A program made the translations under genes and the position numbers. From the IMG/VR virus record IMGVR_UViG_3300045286_000106, positions 1 to 43,090 of that record: 43,090 nucleotides of DNA; one strand, given 5' to 3'. The stretch is from a virus. This document shows, one piece after another, positions 1 through 7,899 of the stretch (within the stretch, counting starts at the first letter, position 1; each line of letters starts with the position of its first letter). Under the pieces are notes generated by a model. The model saw only the letters and a program-made list of their open reading frames with translations. It made no database searches and had not been told where the DNA came from.

Positions 1-140
1 AATTGGGTCGGCGGTGCAGGAGGGCGTCGTCGGACAGACTGCGGCCTCCGGCGCGGCCAGCGGCGCGGCGGGGGCGGGGGCGGGGGCCGGCGCCGCCGGT
101 GCCGCAGGGAGCAACGCCTTCCTCTCCGGGATCATGCAGG
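1..140. repeat. Terminal direct repeat, left copy
   Basis: These 140 bases recur at 42951-43090 with one mismatch (C at 127, A at 43077). The reading frame entering from the right copy continues here, so the two ends overlap in a circular map. It may be an assembly overlap of a circularly permuted genome or a true short terminal redundancy; the sequence alone cannot separate these. Confidence 0.95.
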
Positions 141-478
141 GGCTCCAAGGCCAGATGCCGCAGAACACCGGCAACATGGCTATGGGCGGCGGTGCTGGCG
201 CGGGGCAGAGTCTCGGGACGGCGACCATGTCGCCCGCCGTGCAAGCGGCGCCCACCGGCAACCCCTTGGCGGGCTCCACGCTCGGGCAGGGGGTCGGAAA
301 CTTCGGTCGAGGCTTCGGACAGGGCTATCTCGGCATGCCGGCACAGGGGCTCGGTGGCGCGGGGCAATGGGGCAACGTCTTGGGGAACATGGCGATGCAA
401 CAGCAGAGCCCCCAGGACCAGCAACAGTCCCGGCAGCTCATGCAGCTCGTGCAGCTCCTCGGAGGGCTCCGCCGATGA
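1..478 (+). CDS. Gly/Ala-rich putative virion protein (3' part; start lies across the circular junction)
   Basis: Function not recognised. The frame is open from base 2. Its true start is the ATG at 42925, giving a protein of about 167 residues in the closed genome. The N-terminal half is Gly/Ala-rich with long GA runs, the middle is Gly/Met/Gln-rich, and the C-terminus is a Gln-rich amphipathic stretch ending in LGGLRR. It lies between two other low-complexity proteins of the tail/ejection block. Its stop overlaps the next ATG (ATGA at 475-478), so it is translationally coupled. A minor structural or ejected virion protein is the best guess, inferred from position and composition only. Confidence 0.75.
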   Translation, partial: IGSAVQEGVVGQTAASGAASGAAGAGAGAGAAGAAGSNAFLSGIMQGLQGQMPQNTGNMAMGGGAGAGQSLGTATMSPAVQAAPTGNPLAGSTLGQGVGNFGRGFGQGYLGMPAQGLGGAGQWGNVLGNMAMQQQSPQDQQQSRQLMQLVQLLGGLRR

Positions 479-2106
479 GCGAGTTCGACGACGCGCTCTC
501 CCACATCGGGAACATCGTCGGCAACATCGGCGGCCAAGTCCTGAACGCCATCAACTTGGCGGGGGCCATCCAGAGCGGGAACCTCCCGCGGTATCTCTCG
601 GAACGGGCGCAGTTGGGACAAGACCCGGCGGCACGGACCCAGATGGACCGCTCGGGATTCTACTCGGGGCTCGCCGGCTACGGGCCGCCCAGTCTCGCGC
701 CCGACCCGAACGTCCAGAGCGCCGGCTATGGGAACCAGGGCCAGTTGATCGGCCCCACGGTCAACACGGCGCTCCCGCCCTTGACCGCGCAGGCGCAGGC
801 CGAGCAGCAGAAGCAGCAGTTTCAGGCGAATCTGTACCAGCGGGCGGCTACCGATCCGCAGGCCGCAGCGATGCTCGGCATGCCACTCAGCCCCGAGCAA
901 CAGCAAGCCATGACGCGGCAGTATGGGGTCGGGCGAGCGGGTGGGCCAACCAAGATGGTCTTTGGGCCCAAGGGGCCGGTCGAAACCTACGGCGAGACCG
1001 GCGTCGATGCGCGGGCACTCAATCCCGGGGACGATCTCATCATCGAGCACGGCATGTACTTCATCCAGAAGCCGGATGGCTCAAAGCATTTTCTTCGGGT
1101 TGCACCTAAGCCGGGTGTTGATCCGAACGCCGGCCTTGTCGACGACGGCGGGATGCCGACGGGCGGTACGACGACGCCGACCGCACCAAGCCGTGATCCG
1201 AATACCCCAGAAGCGCAAGCAAGCATCCGCGCTGCGCTGGATGAAGCAGTTGCCAAAGGAGGGATGACTCCGCAGGAACGAGATGAGGCGCTCGCAACCC
1301 AGCAGAACAATCCCGCGTTCAATGCAGTGCAATTCCCTTCAACTGCACCGCCGCAGGCCCCGGCCGTTGCGGCACCGCAACCGCAGCCGCCATCCGTCCC
1401 GACTGCAACCGCCCCGGCTCCGATGGCGGTTGCTCCTCCGGTTGCAGCACCTCCGGTCAAGCCTCCCGTTGCTCCGCCGGGACTGACATATGGGCCCAAG
1501 GCATTTACCGAAGGCGTGACGATGCCAACGCGCGAGGCGATGATTGCTGGGGGAGTGGACCCGCGTCGTTTCACGTCTGCGGACGTGCAGGCGGGACGGA
1601 AAGCCGTTGCCGACGCCAAACAAGAACAGCTCAAGTCCACGCTGCTCGCGAAGAATGATGCCCTGTCGGCACCGACCAAGACCATGATCGAGGCCGCGCC
1701 AAGTGTGAAGTATCTCTCCGGTCGCGTGAAGAAGGCGCTGGAAATGGTGCAGGCGGGTCCGCTCGCCTCGCGCTTCCACGAACTATCAACGGGAGAGATC
1801 GGCACGGACGATCCGGCGTGGGTGCATTACCGCTTCCAGTTGGGTCTCCTGACGAGCCAACTCGTGAAGATGCATTTTGGATCGCGCGGGGGACAGATGT
1901 TCTTGCAGGAGTTTCAGAAGCAACTGAACATCGCGTATACGCCGAACGACATGCGGGCGGCGCTGGAGGACTTGGATAGCTACGCCGACGAATTGCTCTC
2001 GCGAAAGTCCGGAGGATCCCCTGCTCCGACTGCGCCGGCTGGATCGCTCACCCCCGGCCCCGTGCAGGGGATGGACGGCGTCGAATATCTTGGGCCGGTG
2101 CAGTGA
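475..2106 (+). CDS. Putative internal (ejected) virion protein, Gln- and Pro-rich
   Basis: A 543-residue protein with no family recognised. The first 35 residues form an Ile/Gly-rich hydrophobic helix-like segment. A Gln-rich coiled stretch follows (about 100-140), then a folded region around 150-220 with a GDDLIIEHGMYFI core, then a long Pro/Ala/Val linker (about 320-375) rich in AAPP and QPQPP. The C-terminal roughly 130 residues look helical and charged. This build, and the position after the tail genes, match podovirus proteins that leave the capsid with the DNA. It starts at the ATG overlapping the previous stop and ends in TGATG with the next gene. Confidence 0.8.
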   Translation: MSEFDDALSHIGNIVGNIGGQVLNAINLAGAIQSGNLPRYLSERAQLGQDPAARTQMDRSGFYSGLAGYGPPSLAPDPNVQSAGYGNQGQLIGPTVNTALPPLTAQAQAEQQKQQFQANLYQRAATDPQAAAMLGMPLSPEQQQAMTRQYGVGRAGGPTKMVFGPKGPVETYGETGVDARALNPGDDLIIEHGMYFIQKPDGSKHFLRVAPKPGVDPNAGLVDDGGMPTGGTTTPTAPSRDPNTPEAQASIRAALDEAVAKGGMTPQERDEALATQQNNPAFNAVQFPSTAPPQAPAVAAPQPQPPSVPTATAPAPMAVAPPVAAPPVKPPVAPPGLTYGPKAFTEGVTMPTREAMIAGGVDPRRFTSADVQAGRKAVADAKQEQLKSTLLAKNDALSAPTKTMIEAAPSVKYLSGRVKKALEMVQAGPLASRFHELSTGEIGTDDPAWVHYRFQLGLLTSQLVKMHFGSRGGQMFLQEFQKQLNIAYTPNDMRAALEDLDSYADELLSRKSGGSPAPTAPAGSLTPGPVQGMDGVEYLGPVQ

Positions 2107-3683
2107 TGGCAGACCAACCGCAAGGCGGGCGCTACGTCATCGACGGCCATGCATTCAACTTCGCGAAGCCGCCGACGCCAGAGCAGATTCAGACGATCCG
2201 CGAGCGACTAGGTACGAGTGCTGCCGTCGCGTCACCTGCCACTCCGCAGGCACAGCCGCCGGGCATGCTGCGGCAGATTGCGGGGGCCATGGTGCCGACG
2301 GGCGGCGACATCGCGCAACTGGCTGGCGAAGGGGCCATGGCCGCCGCGGCACCCTTCACGGGCGGGGCGACACTGCCCTTTGCCGTCCCGGCTGGTCTCG
2401 CCGCTCGCGCGGGGCTCGGAGCGATTCGCGGAGGTGGGAGCGGAGCCCTCTCGGAAGGCTTGCAAGGCGGCGCTAACGTCCTCGGTGGCAAAGTGCTGGG
2501 CGCTATCGGCCGCCCGCTTGCGGCACCCTTGGCGCGTGGTGTCGGTAAGGTCGCGGGCAAGATTCTCCCGGAAGCGATCGGCCAGCCGATCGCCAGTGCT
2601 ATGGAGCGCGTCGCCTACCGCGCAGGCAAGCCCGTCGAGCAGCGCGAAGCGGAAGCCGTCACGCAGACCTTGCCCAACTTCGTCCGTGAGCAGACGGGTG
2701 GCATCTTCGAGCGACCCCTGTCCGGTGCGACCTCCGTCCGCGTGAACCTCCGGGGCTTGCTCCGGCGTACGCCCAAAGAGGCGAAGGACGCCATCGGGCG
2801 TCGGGTGCTGGATGAGACCGGCATCGACGTGACGCGGATCAAATCCCGCAACCTCTTCACGCTCATGCGGAATGAACCCGACCGCGTCATGCACGCGCTC
2901 AACCTTATGGGCAATGCGGTTGGCGAAGACGTGAACGCGCAGAAGCAGCGCGTCCTCAAAGTGTTCTGGTCATCCATGCTCGACCGGAGCGTCCACGACG
3001 CGCCCAAGGGCATGAAGTTCCCCGGCGCCTTCCGTGGGGGCTATCTCGACCCAGAAGAGATCCTCGGCCACTTGCAGTCGATGGAGAAGCGCATCGGCAA
3101 GGCGGGGTTGCTGGAGACGTTTGGCAAGGATCACCTCGCGGCCGTGACGGAGTTTCGGCAGGCATTGGCGCGAGCCAGTGGAGCAACGCAATTCCTTGAC
3201 AAGCAGGGGCTCCGGGGCATGGTCGCGCAACCGGACATTCATAAGCACGGGCTTCGCTTGATGCCCTTCTTGGTTGCCGCCGCAGCGGGCCTCAAGCTCG
3301 GCATTCCCGCCGAGCTAAAGACGGTGCTTGGGGGTGCCGAGTTTGGCATGGGCGCGACCGTTGCTGATGCACTCCTGCGGGCACGGGGCAAGGAAGAGGG
3401 AGGGCAGTTCGTCTCCTACTTGCTGGCCTCGCCTGAGCGCACCCGATGGCTCACGAGCGGCGTCAAGATGATGCAGTCGGGTCTGCCCGAGACGATGATT
3501 ATTCAGGGCCTTTCACGGTCCTTCTCGCAGTTGATGACCCGCGAGATTGCGCAGGGAATCGGAGGCCCGCTGGGTATGGCACCCTCGTCGCCCTTCCCCC
3601 TCCAGATGCAGACGTCCGGGGCGCCGAGTGGGCCGCGATTCTTCCAGCCCCCCGGCCTCCAGATGCCTGGAGCCGGCCAGTGA
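2106..3683 (+). CDS. Putative internal virion / membrane-channel protein
   Basis: 525 residues, starting at the ATG that shares its A with the previous stop; a GTG one codon upstream is an alternative. The N-terminal 50 residues resemble a small folded domain (GGRYVIDGHAFNF, then a helix). Residues about 60-170 are very rich in Ala and Gly and hydrophobic, which would suit insertion in or crossing of a membrane during DNA ejection. The central part is charged and helical. A second Ala/Leu-rich helix lies around 385-405, and the C-terminus is Pro/Gly/Phe-rich. No enzymatic motif is visible. Its neighbours suggest an injected virion protein. Confidence 0.78.
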   Translation: MADQPQGGRYVIDGHAFNFAKPPTPEQIQTIRERLGTSAAVASPATPQAQPPGMLRQIAGAMVPTGGDIAQLAGEGAMAAAAPFTGGATLPFAVPAGLAARAGLGAIRGGGSGALSEGLQGGANVLGGKVLGAIGRPLAAPLARGVGKVAGKILPEAIGQPIASAMERVAYRAGKPVEQREAEAVTQTLPNFVREQTGGIFERPLSGATSVRVNLRGLLRRTPKEAKDAIGRRVLDETGIDVTRIKSRNLFTLMRNEPDRVMHALNLMGNAVGEDVNAQKQRVLKVFWSSMLDRSVHDAPKGMKFPGAFRGGYLDPEEILGHLQSMEKRIGKAGLLETFGKDHLAAVTEFRQALARASGATQFLDKQGLRGMVAQPDIHKHGLRLMPFLVAAAAGLKLGIPAELKTVLGGAEFGMGATVADALLRARGKEEGGQFVSYLLASPERTRWLTSGVKMMQSGLPETMIIQGLSRSFSQLMTREIAQGIGGPLGMAPSSPFPLQMQTSGAPSGPRFFQPPGLQMPGAGQ

Positions 3684-3925
3684 ATCCGGCCACCCCGCTC
3701 GCGCACGCGACGGCAGAGGCCGTCCTCCAGCAGCTCGCCACCGACGAGCGCCGCGCCCTTGCCAACCTCTTCCGGGCGGCACAGCGGCTCCTCCCGGCCG
3801 CGACCGCATGGCATACGGCCACCTACGGGGAAGGGCCGCCCCCCGCGGCGATCGTGGAACTGCGCGAGGCGCTCATCGACCCCGGTCTCGAATCCCTCGT
3901 CCGGCGTGCGGTGACGGGGCGGTGA
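3680..3925 (+). CDS. Small helical protein of the virion block
   Basis: 81 residues from a GTG that overlaps the previous stop (GTGA). It is Ala- and Leu-rich, predicted helical, with an amphipathic N-terminal half (EAVLQQLATDERRALANLF). The C-terminal helix resembles an adaptor more than an enzyme. Its own stop overlaps the GTG of the ATP-grasp gene, so the two are probably translated together. Function is unknown. The upstream extension of this frame overlaps the preceding gene heavily and is not used. Confidence 0.65.
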   Translation: MNPATPLAHATAEAVLQQLATDERRALANLFRAAQRLLPAATAWHTATYGEGPPPAAIVELREALIDPGLESLVRRAVTGR

Positions 3926-5223
3926 AAGTGCTCCTGCACTCCTATCAGGGCGACGGCGTCCCGCTGGCGCTCCGCTTGGAGGATGAAGGCCATGATACCT
4001 ACCTCTACGTCCACGACCCCAAGTACCGCCCCCTCGGCGCCAACCTCGTCGAGCACGTCGACGATCCTATCGACGTCGTCGACGACGTCGACTTGGTGGT
4101 GTTCGACATGGTGGGGAATGGTGCCTTTGCCGATCGTCTCGCCACCGACGGGGTCGCCGTATTCGGTGCCAGCCGTTTCCGGGACCTCTTGGAGCTGAAG
4201 CGCCATGAGTCGCTCGCCCTCCTCGAAGCCGCCGGGTGTCACATCCCGGAGACAGAATCGTTCGGGGAGGGCGCCTTCGAGGACGCCATCGCGTTCGTCG
4301 AGGAAAACCCGGACCGCTACGTCTTCAAGGCTGACGGGAGTTTTCAGGACAAGACGCACGTCGCGCCCGATGCCGACGAGATGATCGACTACCTCCGGCA
4401 TCTCGACGAGACGATCGACGCCGAAGAACACGCTAGGCCCGCGTTTTTGCTGCAGAAAGTCGTCAAGGGCGTCGAGGTGTCCACGGAACGTTGGTACGTG
4501 GACGGGCACCCTATTCCCTCGCTCGACAACTCCACGTTCGAACTGAAGAAGTTTCTGACGGGCCGCGGCACGGACGCCGGGCTCGGGCCCACGGTTGGGT
4601 GCGCCGGGAACGTCGTCATCCCCCACCAGGACCAGCGGCTCCTGCGGGCGACGGTCGGGTGTCTCGACCGCATGGCGTTCCAGCACAAGATCACGGGGCC
4701 GCTCGATCTGAACGCCATCGTCTCGGAAGAGGATCACCTCCCGTACATTCTGGAGGTGACGGCGCGCTTCGGGTATGACGCCATCCAGACCTTCGCGAAC
4801 CTCTGGAACATGGGGTTTGGGGAGGCGTTGGAGGCGTTGGTCGATGGCACGCATCGTGTCCCGCGCGTCATGGCGCCGCTCTGCGCCGGCGTGACCGTCT
4901 CCCTGCCGCCCTATCCGTCGCCGGTGCCGGATGGGCTCCCGCGGACCTCCGTGCTCGACGACATTCTCGGCGATCCGGACTACTGGCCGTGTGACGTGGC
5001 CGAGATGGCGGACGGGTCGATCGTGTCGGGCGGCGTCCATGGCATCCTTGCCTGCGTGACGAGCCGGGGGCGCTCCGTGACAGACGCCTGCGAGTCGGTG
5101 TATGCGGACTTGCAAGAATGGCGGACGGCTGAGGTGCAGTACCGTTGTGATTTGGGCAGCGTGGTCGCCTATCGGCTCGGCCGGCTGCAAGGGTGGGGCT
5201 ATCTCCCCGACGTGAGGATCTGA
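3922..5223 (+). CDS. ATP-grasp ligase, PurD-like (phosphoribosylamine-glycine ligase fold)
   Basis: 433 residues from a GTG coupled to the previous stop. The layout follows PurD: an N-terminal Rossmann-like domain, a segment at about 95-115 resembling the PurD region before the ATP-grasp fold, a nucleotide-loop strand RYVFKADGSF with Lys 136, a strand FLLQKVVKGVEVSTE with its acidic residue, and the late strand ILEVTARFGYDAIQ (Glu 278). PurD usually has Asn two residues after that Glu, in EFNARFGDPE; here it is Thr 280. ATP-grasp enzymes join a carboxylate to an amine through an acyl phosphate. No other purine gene is present and neighbours are virion genes, so modification of a phage or host protein or metabolite is as likely as purine synthesis. 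Confidence 0.85.
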   Translation: MKVLLHSYQGDGVPLALRLEDEGHDTYLYVHDPKYRPLGANLVEHVDDPIDVVDDVDLVVFDMVGNGAFADRLATDGVAVFGASRFRDLLELKRHESLALLEAAGCHIPETESFGEGAFEDAIAFVEENPDRYVFKADGSFQDKTHVAPDADEMIDYLRHLDETIDAEEHARPAFLLQKVVKGVEVSTERWYVDGHPIPSLDNSTFELKKFLTGRGTDAGLGPTVGCAGNVVIPHQDQRLLRATVGCLDRMAFQHKITGPLDLNAIVSEEDHLPYILEVTARFGYDAIQTFANLWNMGFGEALEALVDGTHRVPRVMAPLCAGVTVSLPPYPSPVPDGLPRTSVLDDILGDPDYWPCDVAEMADGSIVSGGVHGILACVTSRGRSVTDACESVYADLQEWRTAEVQYRCDLGSVVAYRLGRLQGWGYLPDVRI

Positions 5224-5592
5224 ATGGCCGTCTTGAATGAAAACACTTTCAGCGAGCGTCCGCGATTCGTCCTGACGCTCTTGAACGGCGCCACGATCAC
5301 CACGTCGTCGGACTGGCAGTGGGTGGGCGGCTTCCAGCCCGTCACGATCTCCGTCGAAGGCGACTACAACGGGAGCGTCATGTTCCTGGCGTCGCTCCGG
5401 CCGGGCGGTAGTGGGCCGTCCCCGACGGCGCCGACGGGCCCCGATGCCAACTATCCGACTCTGCTTCCCAACGGGACTGTGACCGGACCCCAGATGCTCA
5501 TGCTCCCGAACAGCGTCCAGTGGATCAAGGCCGTGGTCACGTTTGGCGGCGGTCCCTCGGGTGCCTGCTACGCCTATGCGTCGGTGGGCTAG
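5224..5592 (+). CDS. Small beta-rich virion-associated protein
   Basis: 122 residues, starting directly after the ATP-grasp stop. It is predicted mostly beta, with a TFSERPRFVLTLLNGATI strand region and a Gly/Pro-rich loop at 58-78, like compact decoration or fibre-attachment proteins. It has no signal peptide, unlike the four genes downstream. The next gene starts 17 bases inside its 3' end. Family not recognised; the virion role is inferred from position. Confidence 0.7.
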   Translation: MAVLNENTFSERPRFVLTLLNGATITTSSDWQWVGGFQPVTISVEGDYNGSVMFLASLRPGGSGPSPTAPTGPDANYPTLLPNGTVTGPQMLMLPNSVQWIKAVVTFGGGPSGACYAYASVG

Positions 5593-6745
5593 CCTCCTCG
5601 TGCTGCTGGCGGCAACGGCCTGGGCCGGGTCGCAGCACGTCAACACGATGCCCGCCGGCATCAACTGGAGCCGCTGGGGTCTCGCAACGGGCAAGGTCAA
5701 CTGCCTGGAGCTCGACCCGCAAGCTCAAGACGGGGACATCGAGTACTGCGCGTCGGTGGACGGAGGGCAGGGCTGTCTGGAGGGCTCCGACCCCTGCGCG
5801 TGCGTGGCGGGCACGGGCGATACCGCGGACGTGATGGCGTACCGGGACCACGGCCGGTGGCGCTGCGATGGGACGGGCGGCCAGTGCTTTGCCTGCACCG
5901 ATCTCACGTCCTGCTGCACCGCCGTCATCGGGCAATCGTGTACCCTGACGTCCGACTGCTGCACGGGTGCCTGCATTATGGGGGTCTGCTCCGCAGGCGG
6001 GTGTGTCGCGCAACTAGGACAGGTCTGTACGGCCACGCTCGATTGCTGCGAGGGGTTCTGCTTCGGCGGCCTCTGCGTCACAAGCGTCTCGACGACGACG
6101 ACCTCGACATCCACGAGCACGTCGTCCTCGACCTCGACGTCAACCAGCAGCAGCACGACCACGAGCACGAGCAGCACGACCAACACGACGGCGGCGTCGA
6201 CCAGCACCAGCAGCTCGACCAGCACCTCCACCTCCACGACGACCAGCACCACGCTCGGCCCGACCGCGTCGGCGGTGTCCTTCCCGGACATCATCGGCGT
6301 GGCGCTCTCCAACACGAGCGCCGACGCGATGTACTGCTACGTGGCTTCGCCCGTGCTTTCGGTCTCTGGCGCCACAACCATCCGCGCCTCCACCACGGCC
6401 GGATCGACCACGGTCGGGTTGGCGGTCTATCAGGACGGGGATAGTGGGGCTGTCGTCGCGAAGGGCTCCGTCGGTCATGGGTCGGATGGCCCGGTCGCCA
6501 TCACGGGATTGGGCCCGTTCACGCTGACGGGCGGGACAAGCTACCGCTTCTGTCTGTGTACGAGGAATGCCGCCAACTACTTGACCTCGTACGCGAACAA
6601 CTCGCCGCCCTATGCGCGCTGGGCCAACGCCTTCGCGACTGTCGTGGGCACGGCAGCGAATGGCTGCACGACGGGCGTGCCACCCACGACGACGGGCGCT
6701 TTGACGCCCCAGAGCATCCCCATTCCAATCATGGCGGTGGAATGA
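5576..6745 (+). CDS. Exported Cys-rich protein with two knottin-like motifs, Ser/Thr stalk and CxC domain
   Basis: 389 residues. The start chosen is the ATG that begins a clear Sec signal peptide (MRRWASLLVLLAATAWA, cleavage after AWA); an upstream in-frame ATG at 5543 would bury it. The mature N-terminus is Cys-dense. Residues about 120-175 hold two copies of C-x5-CC-x3-C-x4-C, the spacing of small cystine-knot modules. A Ser/Thr-only stalk of about 55 residues follows, then a beta-rich C-terminal domain with YRFCLC and a Cys-Thr-Thr-Gly tail shared with the next two proteins. Disulphides would need the periplasm or outside. The role is probably surface binding, either on the virion or on the infected cell. 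Confidence 0.85.
   Translation: MRRWASLLVLLAATAWAGSQHVNTMPAGINWSRWGLATGKVNCLELDPQAQDGDIEYCASVDGGQGCLEGSDPCACVAGTGDTADVMAYRDHGRWRCDGTGGQCFACTDLTSCCTAVIGQSCTLTSDCCTGACIMGVCSAGGCVAQLGQVCTATLDCCEGFCFGGLCVTSVSTTTTSTSTSTSSSTSTSTSSSTTTSTSSTTNTTAASTSTSSSTSTSTSTTTSTTLGPTASAVSFPDIIGVALSNTSADAMYCYVASPVLSVSGATTIRASTTAGSTTVGLAVYQDGDSGAVVAKGSVGHGSDGPVAITGLGPFTLTGGTSYRFCLCTRNAANYLTSYANNSPPYARWANAFATVVGTAANGCTTGVPPTTTGALTPQSIPIPIMAVE
6089..6253. repeat. Ser/Thr codon repeat (stalk DNA)
   Basis: About 55 consecutive codons drawn almost only from ACG, ACC, AGC, TCG and TCC, with a few ACT-type, Asn and Ala codons. The block encodes the stalk of the 5576-6745 protein. The same codon vocabulary recurs in seven other blocks in the genome. 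Confidence 0.9.
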
Positions 6746-7320
6746 TGCGACGCCTTCTTCTTCTGCTCGCGGTCCCGACCCTGTCGTGGGCCTTCAGCAC
6801 GACCCAGATTCACTTGCCGTCGTTGCCGGGTGATGGGCCCCTCTTCCCCAAGGTCAACAAGCTCGTCTGTGCGCGCTGGACGTCGCCCTTCGACCTGCCG
6901 GGTGCCACCCGCATCACGGGGCAGATGAACTCCTCGCAGGGCGTCGACGCGACGGTCGTCCTCTATCCGGACAATGATGCGTCCGCGAAGCTCGTCTCGG
7001 GAACCACCTTCGTTGCCTTCGGGGCCGCCACCACCGCTATCACGGGTACGGGCGTCCCGTTCAACGTCGTGGCCGGGACGATGTATCGCCTGTGCGTCTG
7101 CGCCGACGGGGTGGGGGCGTTCGACGGCGTCAAGGACGTGAACGCGAGTCCCATGGACTTGGCGACATTCCTCAATGCGGGCGCGGCCGGAGTCATCATC
7201 GGGCAAGCGGCCAATGCCTGCACGGGCGGGGCGATTCCACCGGCCACGACGGGCGTCATCAGTGCCGGCACGGACATCAACGGGAACCCGCTGCAAGGGC
7301 CGGTGGGGGTGATCGAATGA
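6742..7320 (+). CDS. Exported CxC-domain protein, paralogue 2 of 3
   Basis: 192 residues from the ATG overlapping the previous stop; a second ATG follows directly. The N-terminus is a signal peptide (MMRRLLLLLAVPTLSWA). The mature part is one beta-rich domain with a Cys near the start (KLVCARW), a central TVVLYPDND strand, the YRLCVCADG motif and a C-terminal Cys-Thr-Gly-Gly segment followed by PPATTG. These match the C-terminal domain of the preceding protein and the whole of the next one. It lacks a Ser/Thr stalk. ATGA overlap with the next gene indicates coupled translation. Confidence 0.82.
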   Translation: MMRRLLLLLAVPTLSWAFSTTQIHLPSLPGDGPLFPKVNKLVCARWTSPFDLPGATRITGQMNSSQGVDATVVLYPDNDASAKLVSGTTFVAFGAATTAITGTGVPFNVVAGTMYRLCVCADGVGAFDGVKDVNASPMDLATFLNAGAAGVIIGQAANACTGGAIPPATTGVISAGTDINGNPLQGPVGVIE

Positions 7321-7895
7321 TCCGCCGCGTCCTCTTCTATCTCATCCTCCTGTCGTTCCCCGTCTTCGGCGCCACCAAGCAGATGATGCTGCCCCGCTAC
7401 TCGGCGCCGAAGGGGAGCCTCAACGTCGGCACGAACGACCGGCTCTACTGCGTCCGCACGCCGGCCACGCGCACCATGACCGCCACGAAACTCCTGGGCG
7501 GCTTCATGGTGGGCTCCTCGACGACGGTCGGGGTGGCGGTCTACGCGGATGGGACACCGGGTGGGGACAGCGGCGCCAAGCTGGGCGCGCTCTCGTCTGC
7601 CGTCACAGGCGACGCAGGCGCTGGCACGGTCGTCTCGGCCACGGGGCTGTCCATGGGCTTCACGACCGGCACGGTCATCCGGGTCTGCGTCTGCATCGCC
7701 AACGCCGCGAATGCCGCGCCGATCGTGCTGAATCCTGTGCAGTCGACGACCATGTATCCCATGCTGAACAGCGTGCTCGTCTACAACGGGTACGGGGCGA
7801 ACACCTGTACGAGCGGGGTCACGCCGGCCACGACGGGCTCCCTGAGCGCGGGCGACACGACGACGGTCGTCCCCCTCGTCTGGGTCGAGGACTAA
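7317..7895 (+). CDS. Exported CxC-domain protein, paralogue 3 of 3
   Basis: 192 residues, the same length as its upstream paralogue. Signal peptide MIRRVLFYLILLSFPVFG, then the same fold: LYCVRTP near the start, STTVGVAVYADG in the middle, IRVCVCIANAANAAP, and NTCTSG plus TPATTG near the end. The Asn-Ala-Ala-Asn piece is also in paralogue 1, so the two outer copies look closest. No enzyme motif is visible. Most likely a secreted or virion-surface binding subunit. Confidence 0.82.
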   Translation: MIRRVLFYLILLSFPVFGATKQMMLPRYSAPKGSLNVGTNDRLYCVRTPATRTMTATKLLGGFMVGSSTTVGVAVYADGTPGGDSGAKLGALSSAVTGDAGAGTVVSATGLSMGFTTGTVIRVCVCIANAANAAPIVLNPVQSTTMYPMLNSVLVYNGYGANTCTSGVTPATTGSLSAGDTTTVVPLVWVED

Positions 7896-7899
7896 CCGC

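Noticed and set aside
5543-5575. Upstream ATG start for the 5576 gene
   Set aside because: It would put 11 residues before a clear signal peptide and deepen the overlap with the preceding gene.
3823-5700. 625-residue minus-strand frame
   Set aside because: Lies opposite the well-supported ATP-grasp gene and two neighbours; its Arg/His/Pro/Val composition is typical of a GC-rich shadow.
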